A DNA stretch of 64,000 nucleotides from NCBI RefSeq assembly GCF_034497705.1, contig NZ_JAXRUV010000001.1, positions 372,001 through 436,000 on the forward strand, given 5' to 3'. Positions 40,595 through 49,335 of the stretch are shown here, in pieces. Within the stretch, counting starts at the first letter, position 1. Every line of letters starts with the position of its first letter. The notes beneath the pieces are model-generated. The model made no database searches and had not been told where the DNA came from. It was given only the letters and a program-made list of their open reading frames with translations. The DNA comes from Marinococcus luteus_A (GTDB lineage Bacteria > Bacillota > Bacilli > Bacillales > Marinococcaceae). The translations under genes and the position numbers were made by a program.

Positions 40595-41025
40595 ATGCAA
40601 CAGGAACCTGCCGGGTTTGGCAGCAGGCTGCTCGCTGTTATTATTGACGGCCTTCTGCTAGCTCTCCCCATCCTTCTCATTAGTATGCTGGCCATGTATG
40701 GATCGACCCCGATGAAGTGAATGTGAATGTGACTGTCGATATATTTTCCGGAGTCGGATCGCTTTTATATTCCATGATTCTGCCGATAGTATGGCAGGGC
40801 CAGACGGTCGGAAAGTATGTCATGGGCATTCAGATTGTGAAAACGGACGGAAGGAAGCTTGGCATCGGGGCAATGCTGATGCGTGTGCTCGTAGCTAATA
40901 TTTTGTACGGAATTACTCTATACATACTGATGATCACGAGTATAATTATGGTGCTTGTCCGGAAGGACAAACGGGCGGTGCACGATTTTCTTGCGGGCAC
41001 CCGGGTGGTGAAAAAAAGCTGGTAG
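40595..41025 (+). pseudogene. RDD family membrane protein, frameshifted
   Basis: AAAGGAG precedes ATG 40595, which opens a typical RDD start (AGFGSRLLAVIIDGLLLALP) and stops at TGA 40718. The rest of the domain (WQGQTVGKYVMGIQIV, then VRKDKRAVHDFLAGTRVV) continues in another frame to 41025. The two frames join smoothly between about 40685 and 40705, so a single indel separates them. It is either a recent pseudogene or a sequencing error. Confidence 0.7.
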
Positions 41026-41072
41026 CTTTACTGCTGGGACGGTAACGTCAATCATGCGAGCGGAGGAAATAG

Positions 41073-41639
41073 ATGATGAAAAAGATCTTTTCTGCCGGAG
41101 CAGCCGGCATATTCATCCTTTTAAGCGCCTGTTCCGTCCCTTCTTACTATACGGAGGAAGAGGAGGAGGTCCCTGAAAATATAGAAATGGAATGGGGAGA
41201 AGAAGTTCCGCTTCCGTCTTTGAACGATGCGCCGGTTTCGAGGGCGCAGATTAACGAGGATGAAGAGGGGGAGCCCGAGGAAGTGGAGATTTGGTACAGC
41301 GAGGAAGAAGAGGACGAGCTTCTTCCTTATTTTCAGGATGCGGGTAACAGGCACCGGTATGAAGAGGACTACAGTACACGCCTTGTGTACGGCGTCAACA
41401 GCAACGACATTCACATTACTTTAAATTACGAAGCGGGCGACCAGATGGTCTTCGGCGCTCACGATGACGTGCTCAGTATTGGGGGACGTCCGGTGGGCCG
41501 GGACATTCAAAGCGGTCCTATTACCTATACATTTCACGCAAACGGGGGCACCTATTCCATTTCATACTCGGAAGAGGCAAGGGCGGACACTGACGTCCAC
41601 CGCGAACAGATTAAAGCCTTTTTACAGAACAGCGGGTAG
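41073..41639 (+). CDS. acidic lipoprotein of unknown function
   Basis: This 188-residue protein has a lipoprotein signal ending in LLSAC (Cys20), then a very acidic region with runs of Glu (YYTEEEEEVPENIEMEWGEE and YSEEEEDELL) and a compact C-terminal part. No family was recognised. Strong negative charge on an exposed protein fits life in salt. CGGAGG precedes the ATG. Confidence 0.55.
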   Translation: MMKKIFSAGAAGIFILLSACSVPSYYTEEEEEVPENIEMEWGEEVPLPSLNDAPVSRAQINEDEEGEPEEVEIWYSEEEEDELLPYFQDAGNRHRYEEDYSTRLVYGVNSNDIHITLNYEAGDQMVFGAHDDVLSIGGRPVGRDIQSGPITYTFHANGGTYSISYSEEARADTDVHREQIKAFLQNSG

Positions 41640-41672
41640 AAAGAAGTCACGTTGATCCGGGAGGGAAAACCA

Positions 41673-41846
41673 ATGGCCATTTTTATAGATCTGTTGATCT
41701 TCGGCGCTCTCCTGATGATTGCCTTTAACATAAAAGTACTTGGCGAACGAATGAGCCGCGTAAACAGGGAGCAGATGGATGAACATGTGTACGAGCGGCT
41801 GAAGGCCGAAATTAGAGAAGAGCTGAAAAGTGAACGGAAGTATTAA
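41673..41846 (+). CDS. 57-residue membrane-anchored protein
   Basis: GGGAGGG precedes ATG 41673. One N-terminal helix (MAIFIDLLIFGALLMIAFNI) is followed by a charged, probably helical tail (YERLKAEIREELKSERKY). It lies 33 bases after the lipoprotein and may be cotranscribed. The family was not recognised. Confidence 0.5.
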   Translation: MAIFIDLLIFGALLMIAFNIKVLGERMSRVNREQMDEHVYERLKAEIREELKSERKY

Positions 41847-42010
41847 TAAGGGCAGGGACCTCCGGGTGTCTGCCTTTATGCTGCTGCCGGCGTTAGTCTG
41901 TTTTTACAAAAAGGTGCGGTGCGGGCTTTTCTTTTAAGCAGTTATGGTCCATGATTTATAAGAGAGAGATTGAACACTTTGTAAGTTCACGGAGAAAGAA
42001 GGAAGGATTT

Positions 42011-43744
42011 ATGCGCCGGAGGATAAAAAACATATTAAGCATGCCGCAGGAGTACAATAATCAGTCACTGAAAAAGGATATGGCTGCGGGCTTTACGATT
42101 TTTATTATGATTGTGCCGCAGGGAATGGCCTACGCCGTTCTCGCCGGTCTGCCACCGGTGATGGGGCTGTACGCTTCGCTGCTTCCGCTTTTAATCTACG
42201 CCCTGTTCGGGGGATCGAAGCATCTGGCTATCGGGCCGGTGGCGATGGCGTCCATTCTTGTTTTTTCCGGCGTATCGCTGTATGCAGAGCCGGCGTCGCC
42301 AGATTACGTGGCGCTCGTGCTGCTGCTCACAGTCATGGTAGGGGTCATGCAGGTGGCACTCGGTCTGTTGAATGCCGCCGCATTTGTAAAATTTATTTCG
42401 CCGAATGTAATCAGCGGCTTTACGTCGGCAGTGGCAATTGCGATCGGCATGAGCCAGCTCGGGCAGTTTATGGGCATCAGCGTCGGGAGTCAGACGCAGA
42501 TTATCCCGCTTTTACGGGATGTGATCGTCCATCTGCCGCAGGTACATATCCCGACCCTGCTCGTAGGAACCTTGAGCCTGCTGGTGCTGGTCGGGGGCCG
42601 GAAAGTAAAACGAAATCTTCCGGTTTCTCTCATTGTCGTCGTACTGAGCATTGCGGCAGTCGGGCTTTTCCGCCTCGACAACGAGGGAGTGAGCGTCGTC
42701 GGGGAAGTGCCACAGGGGCTTCCGGATTTCACCGTGCCGGGCTTTAACCTTGGGGACGTGCAGGTGTTGATTCCGACAGCGCTGACGATTGCGTTAATTG
42801 CGATGATGGAGACGCTTGCGATCACTAAAACACTGAGCGATAAAAACGATTTTGGAGTCAACCTGAACAAAGAGATCCGGGCGATCGGGTATGCAAATAT
42901 TGCCGGCCCGTTTTTTTCCTCCTACGCGGTGACCGGAAGCTTTTCAAGAAGCGCCATCAGCTACCGTACAGGAGCAGCTTCGCAGGCAGCCATGATTATT
43001 ACCGCTGCCGGCGTGCTGGTCACGCTTCTTTTTTTCACGTCTTTATTTTACTTTCTGCCGTACGCGGTGCTTGCAGCCATTATTCTCGTTTCGGTCACCG
43101 GGCTGATCAATATCCGGTCACTAAAGGACGCCTTCCGGGTGAAGCCGGAGGACGGATGGATATGGATCGTGACGTTTGCGGCGACGCTTCTTGTCGGCAT
43201 TCAGTGGGGACTGTTAATCGGTATTGGCTTTTCCATCCTGCTGCTGCTGCGCCACATTTCCCGGCCGAATATTGTGGAGATCGGCTATGAGGAGGATACC
43301 CACAGCTATTTAGACTTGCAGCGGTTTCCAAATGCAAAGCGGGTGCCGGGCACGGTGCTCGTCCGGGCGGACACGCGCATTCATTTTTCAAACGTCGGCT
43401 ATTTTGTGAAAATGGTGGAAAAAACGATTCAGGACCGCCGAAAAACAGAAACCGGCGGGCTGAAGGCCGCGATTGACATGTCCGGGGTGAACGACATTGA
43501 CACAACCGGCATCGGTGCACTTGAGCAGATCATTGAAATGTTCCGCCGGGAGCCGGACGTGCAGATATGGTTTGTCGAGCTGAAGGGGCCTGTCCGGGAT
43601 CTGCTGCTTCGGGCCGGATGGGATGAAAAATACGCCGAAGCGATTAAATACCAGACCCTCGAAGGCTTTCTGGAACACGAGGGCAACGTTCCGTTTAAAA
43701 CTCCCGCAGAGCCGAAGCAGGACTCCTGGGACTACATGATTTAG
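42011..43744 (+). CDS. SulP family anion transporter with STAS domain
   Basis: This 577-residue permease has about 14 hydrophobic segments starting AAGFTIFIMIVPQGMAYAVL, the family motif PVMGLYASLLP, and a C-terminal STAS domain (about 430-545, including AAIDMSGVNDIDTTGIGALE). SulP proteins move sulfate, bicarbonate, molybdate or dicarboxylates; substrate cannot be told from the sequence. ATG 42011 follows GAAGGAAGG. Confidence 0.87.
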   Translation: MRRRIKNILSMPQEYNNQSLKKDMAAGFTIFIMIVPQGMAYAVLAGLPPVMGLYASLLPLLIYALFGGSKHLAIGPVAMASILVFSGVSLYAEPASPDYVALVLLLTVMVGVMQVALGLLNAAAFVKFISPNVISGFTSAVAIAIGMSQLGQFMGISVGSQTQIIPLLRDVIVHLPQVHIPTLLVGTLSLLVLVGGRKVKRNLPVSLIVVVLSIAAVGLFRLDNEGVSVVGEVPQGLPDFTVPGFNLGDVQVLIPTALTIALIAMMETLAITKTLSDKNDFGVNLNKEIRAIGYANIAGPFFSSYAVTGSFSRSAISYRTGAASQAAMIITAAGVLVTLLFFTSLFYFLPYAVLAAIILVSVTGLINIRSLKDAFRVKPEDGWIWIVTFAATLLVGIQWGLLIGIGFSILLLLRHISRPNIVEIGYEEDTHSYLDLQRFPNAKRVPGTVLVRADTRIHFSNVGYFVKMVEKTIQDRRKTETGGLKAAIDMSGVNDIDTTGIGALEQIIEMFRREPDVQIWFVELKGPVRDLLLRAGWDEKYAEAIKYQTLEGFLEHEGNVPFKTPAEPKQDSWDYMI

Positions 43745-43760
43745 CATGCGTAATGTTACA

Positions 43761-43798
43761 AAGCAGGCCGGAAGGGAGGCACCCGCCGGCCTGCTTTT
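43761..43798 (+). terminator. intrinsic terminator of the sulP gene
   Basis: AAGCAGGCCGG pairs with CCGGCCTGCTT and is followed by TT. Confidence 0.7.
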
Positions 43799-43842
43799 GA
43801 TTCGGGGCCTGTCAAATCCCCTTTGGAAGACCACTGTGTCGG

Positions 43843-43860
43843 GGTATATAGTTATATACC
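43843..43860. promoter_or_regulatory. short palindrome upstream of katX
   Basis: GGTATATA and TATATACC flank a two-base centre, 27 bases before the sigma-B-like -35. It may be a regulator site; none is known to match. Confidence 0.3.
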
Positions 43861-43886
43861 TTGAATTTAAAAAATTCGGAATAATC

Positions 43887-43912
43887 GTTTGAACCATAAT
43901 GAACGCGGGTAA
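43887..43912 (+). promoter_or_regulatory. sigma-B promoter of the catalase gene
   Basis: GTTTGA and GGGTAA are 14 bp apart, the best sigma-B match in the window, 34 bases before the TTG start. Confidence 0.6.
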
Positions 43913-43945
43913 TAATGAGTAGATTTCCTAAAGGAGGTATATACA

Positions 43946-45589
43946 TTGAGTAAAGATCGCAATAATAATCATGAACACGACGAAGAAAAAAACGACGATA
44001 AGCAAAATACAAATGAAGACGGCACCCTGACGACGAGACAGGGGCATCCTGTCCGGGACAACCAAAATTCGAAAACCGTCGGCAATCGCGGGCCGACAAC
44101 GCTTGAAAACTATGAATTTCTAGAAAAAATCAGCCATTTTGACCGCGAACGTGTACCGGAGCGGGTAGTGCACGCCCGGGGCGCAGGCGCACACGGCTAT
44201 TTTGAAGCGTACGGTTCCTTTGGCGATGAGCCGATTTCCAAATATACACGCGCAAAAATCTTCCAGGAGGAAGGCAAACGGACACCTGCGTTTGTACGCT
44301 TTTCCACCGTTATCCACGGCGGGACTTCCCCGGAAACACTCCGCGATCCGCGCGGATTTGCCGTGAAATTTTATACCGAGGACGGCAACTGGGACCTCGT
44401 CGGCAATAACCTTAAGGTCTTTTTCATCCGGGACGCCATCAAATTTCCGGACGTCATTCACGCATTGAAGCCGGATCCGGTAACGAACGTGCAGGACAGC
44501 GAGCGGATCTTTGACTTTATGTCGCAGACACCTGAATCGATGCACATGCTGACGTTTTTATTCTCCCCGTGGGGCATTCCGGCCAACTACCGGCAGATGC
44601 AGGGCTCCGGAGTGAACACGTACAAATGGGTGAACGAAGACGGTGAAGCGGTGCTCGTGAAATATCACTTTGAACCAGTTCAGGGCATCCGCAACCTGAC
44701 CCAGGAAGAAGCGGACAGCATCCAGAGCAAAAACTTCAACCATGCCACCCAGGATCTGTATGAAGCGATCGAGGAAGGCAATTATCCGGAATGGGAGCTT
44801 CGCGTGCAGGTAATGAGCGACGACGATCATCCGGAGCTCGACTTTGACCCGCTCGATGATACGAAGCTGTGGCCGAAGGAGCAGTTCCCGTGGATCCCGG
44901 TCGGCAAGCTCGTGCTTGACCGCAATCCGGAGGACTATTTCAACGAAGTGGAACAGGTCGCATTTGGTACAGGTGTCCTTGTCGACGGCATGGATTTCTC
45001 CGATGACAAAATGCTGCAGGGCCGTACGTTCTCGTACTCTGATACGCAGCGGTACCGCGTCGGCGCGAACTATCTGCAGCTGCCGATCAACCAGGCGAAG
45101 AAAAAAGTGGCGACCAACCAGCGCGGCGGACAGATGTCGTACAAAGTCGATAACGACGAAGGACAGAATCCGCACGTGAACTATGAGCCTTCCACGCTGA
45201 ATAACCTGAAGGAAGCGGAGATGAGCGGGAAGCCGCACACTCCTTATACTGAAGGGGAAGTGAAAAAAGAAGCCATCGACCGCCAGAACCCTTACCGGCA
45301 GGCGGGAGAAACGTTCCGCAAGTTTAAGGAATGGGAAAAGGATGAATTAATCAAAAACCTCGTGGACAACCTGATTCCATGTAACAAGGAAATCCAGGAG
45401 GAAATGATTGCCCACTTTAAGAAATGTGATGAAGAATACGGCCGCCGGGTCGAAGAAGGGCTGAAAAACAGCAGCTCCGAAGATGGAGCAGACCAGGATG
45501 CTACGCACGGTGGTCCTGCAGGCGCCACCAAGACAGAAGAAGGCGTCAAGCAGGCGGAAGAGCACGGCATTCCGTCCGACCCTTATTAA
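43946..45589 (+). CDS. katX: heme catalase, KatX-like
   Basis: This 547-residue clade 3 catalase degrades hydrogen peroxide. Landmarks are the distal His in RVVHARGAGAHGYFE, the distal Asn region WDLVGNNLKVFF and the proximal heme Tyr in RTFSYSDTQRYRVGANY. Length equals B. subtilis KatX, the sigma-B and sigma-F catalase, and a sigma-B-like promoter is present. Start is TTG after AAAGGAGGT. A polar N-terminal and an acidic C-terminal extension are notable. Confidence 0.88.
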   Translation: MSKDRNNNHEHDEEKNDDKQNTNEDGTLTTRQGHPVRDNQNSKTVGNRGPTTLENYEFLEKISHFDRERVPERVVHARGAGAHGYFEAYGSFGDEPISKYTRAKIFQEEGKRTPAFVRFSTVIHGGTSPETLRDPRGFAVKFYTEDGNWDLVGNNLKVFFIRDAIKFPDVIHALKPDPVTNVQDSERIFDFMSQTPESMHMLTFLFSPWGIPANYRQMQGSGVNTYKWVNEDGEAVLVKYHFEPVQGIRNLTQEEADSIQSKNFNHATQDLYEAIEEGNYPEWELRVQVMSDDDHPELDFDPLDDTKLWPKEQFPWIPVGKLVLDRNPEDYFNEVEQVAFGTGVLVDGMDFSDDKMLQGRTFSYSDTQRYRVGANYLQLPINQAKKKVATNQRGGQMSYKVDNDEGQNPHVNYEPSTLNNLKEAEMSGKPHTPYTEGEVKKEAIDRQNPYRQAGETFRKFKEWEKDELIKNLVDNLIPCNKEIQEEMIAHFKKCDEEYGRRVEEGLKNSSSEDGADQDATHGGPAGATKTEEGVKQAEEHGIPSDPY

Positions 45590-45610
45590 GAGGGAAGATT
45601 GAAAACAATA

Positions 45611-45655
45611 AAAGAGCTGAAGCCGGAGATCATTCTCCGGCTTCAGCTCTTTATT
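45611..45655 (+). terminator. intrinsic terminator of the catalase gene
   Basis: An 18-bp perfect stem (AAAGAGCTGAAGCCGGAG with its complement) closes on a six-base loop. T-rich sequence follows. Confidence 0.8.
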
Positions 45656-45668
45656 AATTTCCCGTGGT

Positions 45669-45980
45669 TTATTCGAAAAGCGGCTGGCCGCTATCGCCGT
45701 CAAACGTATCGAAAGCAGGACGTATATGATGGAAGCATTGCGGCGTCTTCGTATTGTGGCTTAAATCATACGAGGCCCACGGGGCTTTCAACACACGGGC
45801 ATCAGACAGAAAACATACAGGAGTCCCATTCACCGCAAACGGATGAAGCGCCTGAAATAATTTATCGATGCTTTCAAACATGTGTACCTCCTGGCCGTTC
45901 AGGTAAGGATCCAGGCTCACCGCTGTACCGACGAGCAGCTCCTGTTCATAAAACGTATAACCGAATACGATGGAAGACAT
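45669..45980 (-). CDS. hypothetical protein, 103 residues
   Basis: AAAGGAG precedes ATG 45980 by 13 bases. The soluble product starts MSSIVFGYTFYEQELLVGTA and is rich in Phe, His and Pro toward the end. I do not recognise a family. It is convergent with the catalase gene and stands alone. Confidence 0.5.
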   Translation of the reverse strand: MSSIVFGYTFYEQELLVGTAVSLDPYLNGQEVHMFESIDKLFQALHPFAVNGTPVCFLSDARVLKAPWASYDLSHNTKTPQCFHHIRPAFDTFDGDSGQPLFE

Positions 45981-46368
45981 AGTATAAATAACTCCTTTAA
46001 TGCAGTGAAAAGTTTGTTCTAATCCATAGATGAAAACCTTCAAAAAGCATTTTTTCTTTTACCTGAATCATATGCAGAGAAAAACAAAAAGAATGAAGAG
46101 CATTCAGACAGCTGTAATCAATAAGTACTTTTATACAGGGGTTAATCCCCATAACTGAAGAAATACCCCTTTTTTATAATAATTACTCATGCCAAAAGTG
46201 CTAATTTAAAAATAAAGCAGACTGTAAACTTTTACTAAGTAGTTTAAAAAGTATTCGTTTACAAATGTTTGCAGAAAAAACATTCAAGGTATAAGAACAA
46301 AGTAACTGAAAGAACAGAAGGTGGCCGGACAGTCAGAGGAATTATTTAACACACAGGAGGCTTTAACT
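45981..46368 (+). promoter_or_regulatory. intergenic region with promoter for the aldo/keto reductase
   Basis: TTTGCA (46268-46273) and TATAAG (46290-46295) are 16 bp apart and could start the aldo/keto reductase transcript. The rest is AT-rich, with only a weak GGGGT/ACCCC pairing near 46140-46172. Confidence 0.4.
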
Positions 46369-47439
46369 ATGGAATATATTTATCTTGGAAACTCCGGCCT
46401 GCGCGTGCCGAAGTATATACTCGGAACTATTCCCTTCAGCGGCACGAATGGCTTTGAAGCGACCGGAAACATTGATGAAAAGGACGCCCGCCGCATCGTG
46501 GATATATCGCTCGAGGCAGGCATGAACATGTTTGATACCGCGAATCTGTATTCAAAGGGCGATGCCGAACGCGTTTTGGGATCTGCCATTAAAGACCGGC
46601 GTAACGAAGTGCTTCTGACGTCCAAAACCGGCTTCCATTTTGACAATGACCCCAACGCTTTCGGGGCATCCCGAAGCAACATTGAAGCGTCCATAGACCG
46701 GACGCTGGAACGGCTCGGCACCGATTATCTGGACGTGTATTTTGTCCACCTCTGGGACGGCCGCACGCCGGTGGAGGAAACCGTAGAAACAATGACCAAT
46801 CTTGTGAAGTCCGGAAAAATCCGGTACTGGGGCGTCTCCAACTACAGCGGATGGGCGCTTGCAAGAATATTCTCCGTCGCAGAGCGTCCCGGCTACATTC
46901 CGCCGGTCACCCAGCAGATCTACTACACGCCGGAGGCGCGTGAAGCAGAATATGAGCTGCTGCCGGCAGGCCGGGAGCTTGGCGTGAGTTCGATGATCTG
47001 GAGTCCTCTTGGAGAAGGACTGCTGACGGGAAAAATCGGGCGGAACAAAAAAGCACCGGCGAATACCCGCCAGGGCGGCGGCTGGCCGGAGCCGTGGATT
47101 CAGGATGAAGAGCGCCTGTATCAGGTAATCGACGCGCTTGAAGAAGTGGCCGAAGGCCGGAACGCAACTGTTCCGCAAATTGCCTATGCATGGGTGAAGG
47201 ACCGCCCGAACGTCGGTCCAATTGTCATTGCAGCCCGCAATGAAGAGCAGCTGCGCGAAAATCTGGCGTCGGCAGATATGTATTTAACGCAGGACGAGCA
47301 TGACCGGATCGAATCTGTCGCGCGTCCGGCACCGATTTATCCGTTGTGGCACCGGACGATGGCCGGGTTTGAAATGGGGAGCCCGTCCGAAATGCCGTAT
47401 TTGGAAGGATACAAAAAGTCGATGGGGATGGATGAATAA
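46369..47439 (+). CDS. aldo/keto reductase
   Basis: This 356-residue NADPH-dependent reductase has a TIM barrel with the catalytic set visible: Asp and Tyr in FDTANLYSKGDAERVLG, Lys in LLTSKTGFHF and His in VYFVHLWDG. It resembles the group containing potassium-channel beta-like and YrpG-type enzymes. AGGAGG precedes ATG 46369; the frame from 46321 is too long. The natural substrate is unknown. Confidence 0.85.
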   Translation: MEYIYLGNSGLRVPKYILGTIPFSGTNGFEATGNIDEKDARRIVDISLEAGMNMFDTANLYSKGDAERVLGSAIKDRRNEVLLTSKTGFHFDNDPNAFGASRSNIEASIDRTLERLGTDYLDVYFVHLWDGRTPVEETVETMTNLVKSGKIRYWGVSNYSGWALARIFSVAERPGYIPPVTQQIYYTPEAREAEYELLPAGRELGVSSMIWSPLGEGLLTGKIGRNKKAPANTRQGGGWPEPWIQDEERLYQVIDALEEVAEGRNATVPQIAYAWVKDRPNVGPIVIAARNEEQLRENLASADMYLTQDEHDRIESVARPAPIYPLWHRTMAGFEMGSPSEMPYLEGYKKSMGMDE

Positions 47440-47483
47440 ATTTCAAAAAGAAGCTTAGCTTTGTTAAGCAAAATTGGTTCATG

Positions 47484-47514
47484 AAGCCGCTTATATTCCT
47501 AAGCGGCTTTTTTT
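47484..47514 (+). terminator. intrinsic terminator of the aldo/keto reductase gene
   Basis: AAGCCGCTTA and TAAGCGGCTT pair across ATTC and run into TTTTTT. Confidence 0.8.
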
Positions 47515-47556
47515 GATGCTTCTTACTAGTGAATAATTTAACCATTCAGAAAATTT

Positions 47557-47625
47557 ATTTGTCTTACAATAAAATAATTTTACAAAATAGATTGACTTTT
47601 TTGTCTATTTGTCTTACATTAAAAT
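47557..47625 (+). promoter_or_regulatory. glucarate operon promoter with two FadR-type operators
   Basis: A 19-base sequence beginning ATTTGTCTTACA occurs at 47557-47575 and again at 47607-47625 with one mismatch. The first contains TTGTCTTACAA, which fits the FadR-subfamily consensus TNGTNNNACNA. The second overlaps the -10 of a sigma-A promoter (TTGACT 47592-47597, 17 bp, TACATT 47615-47620). This predicts autoregulated repression by the GntR protein. Confidence 0.65.
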
Positions 47626-47653
47626 CACGAAATGAACGAAAGGAGGGTAAACA

Positions 47654-48364
47654 TTGAAAGAGAACGATCCATTACAAATAAAATCAGTAAAAAGAAAAAC
47701 GTTAGCCAATCAGGTCATCGAACAAATTATTGATTTATTGTTAAGCGAGCAGTTAAAAGCGGGAGATAAGCTTCCTTCAGAAATGGAATTGATGGAAATG
47801 CTTCATGTCAGCAGACCGGTTCTCCGGGAAGCACTGAGCTCATTGGAAGCATTGGGGATCATCAATCGGAAAACGAAAGAAGGAACATTTTTTTCCACTA
47901 AAGTTGGAAGCGAGCCATTTAAGATTATGCTGGCTTTATCCGTAGGAGATATTGATAACGTCATAGAGATCCGCCTGACGCACGAGTTGGGGCTAGTTGG
48001 TCTGGCAGCTGAAAAAATATCAGAGCTGGAACTCAAAAAGCTCAATGAAAATATTGAAGAGATGGAACAAACAAATGAAGACTATACGGAAATTGACCGG
48101 GAATTTCACCGGATCATTGCCTACAGCGGCAGCAATTCATTAACAGAAGGCATGATTGACCCTATTCTTAATATGTACGATAAAACACTCGAAAACATTG
48201 CTTTAAAGGATCGGAGCAAATCAAAAACAGTCCAGCAGCATAAAGATATCTACCATGCATTGGTGAACCGTGATCCCATCGGGGCCTATAAAAGCATGTA
48301 TAACCATCTTGATCACGTGCGGGACCGCGTAGGAAGATCGGTAGAAGACAGAAGAATTAACTAA
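47654..48364 (+). CDS. FadR/GntR family regulator of the glucarate operon
   Basis: This 236-residue protein has a GntR winged helix (LLSEQLKAGDKLPSEMELME ... VSRPVLREALSSLEALGI, about 26-70) and a helical FCD effector domain with EIRLTHELGLVGLAAEKI and the histidines of EFHRIIA and MYNHLDHV, which bind metal and ligand in the family. Start is TTG after GGAGGG. Its B. subtilis counterpart by position is YcbG. The operators are in its own promoter. Confidence 0.87.
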   Translation: MKENDPLQIKSVKRKTLANQVIEQIIDLLLSEQLKAGDKLPSEMELMEMLHVSRPVLREALSSLEALGIINRKTKEGTFFSTKVGSEPFKIMLALSVGDIDNVIEIRLTHELGLVGLAAEKISELELKKLNENIEEMEQTNEDYTEIDREFHRIIAYSGSNSLTEGMIDPILNMYDKTLENIALKDRSKSKTVQQHKDIYHALVNRDPIGAYKSMYNHLDHVRDRVGRSVEDRRIN

Positions 48365-48379
48365 AAGGGGGAAGAGAGT

Positions 48380-49309
48380 ATGCCAACAGACCGAACACCA
48401 CCGACTGGAATTTCAGGTTTTCCAGTTACACCTTATTTTGAAAGCGGTGCCATTGATGAACAGGCGCTGCAGGAAAACATAGAATTTTTGCTTGGAGAAG
48501 GGTTAGAGTCCATTTTTGTCGCCTGCGGGGCAGGAGAGATTACTAACTTAAACACTAAAGAGTTTGAGAGGGCAGCCCAATTAGCCGTTTCGACAGTGAA
48601 TGGCCGGGTTCCGGTGTATACCGGCGTAGGCGGAAACCTGCTCGACGCAGTAGAAAAAGCGGAAATATCTAAACAGCTCGGTGCAGACGGCTATCTGGTC
48701 CTTCCTCCTTATTTGGTTGAAAGTGAGCAGGAAGGCCTTTATGAATATTATAAAGCAATCGTAACCAGTACAGACTTGAATGCTGTTTTGTATCAGCGTG
48801 CGAATGCTGTCGTAAAATTACACACTCTTCAGAAGCTAGTGGATTTTCCACAGGTAGTAGGCCTGAAAGATGGTGTCGGGGACATGGAGTTAAATGTGGA
48901 ACTCACGCAGGAAATCGGCGATCGCCTCGGGTGGCTGAACGGGATGCCAATGGCAGAAGTAACGATGCCGGCTTATCTGCCGCTTGGATACAACTGCTAT
49001 TCCTCCGCTATTTCGAACTACATTCCGCACATCTCCAGAAGATTTTATGATGCCCTTCTGGAAAAGGATGAGGCGACGGTGAATGATATCTACCATAATA
49101 TTATTCTGCCGATTAACCGTGTAAGAAGAAAAAGAAAGGGCTACGCTGTTTCTTTAATCAAAGCTGGCATGGAGATTGTAGGCCTGCCTGTAAGGAACAC
49201 GGTGCGTCCGCCAGTCGTGCCGGTAGAAGAAGAGCACTATGAAGAATTAAGGGAGATTTTAAAAACGGCACATGAAAAATATCCATCCAGCCGGAAAGTA
49301 TCTATTTAA
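48380..49309 (+). CDS. kdgD: 5-dehydro-4-deoxyglucarate dehydratase
   Basis: KdgD decarboxylates and dehydrates 5-keto-4-deoxyglucarate to 2,5-dioxopentanoate. The 309-residue DHDPS-family barrel has the Schiff-base Lys in VVGLKDGVGDMELN (about 162-175), the Tyr in LNAVLYQRAN and the GAGEITNL loop. It matches B. subtilis YcbC in length and context. AAGGGGG precedes the ATG. Confidence 0.9.
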   Translation: MPTDRTPPTGISGFPVTPYFESGAIDEQALQENIEFLLGEGLESIFVACGAGEITNLNTKEFERAAQLAVSTVNGRVPVYTGVGGNLLDAVEKAEISKQLGADGYLVLPPYLVESEQEGLYEYYKAIVTSTDLNAVLYQRANAVVKLHTLQKLVDFPQVVGLKDGVGDMELNVELTQEIGDRLGWLNGMPMAEVTMPAYLPLGYNCYSSAISNYIPHISRRFYDALLEKDEATVNDIYHNIILPINRVRRKRKGYAVSLIKAGMEIVGLPVRNTVRPPVVPVEEEHYEELREILKTAHEKYPSSRKVSI

Positions 49310-49335
49310 TTTTCAAAAATGGAGGGGAAGCTTGT

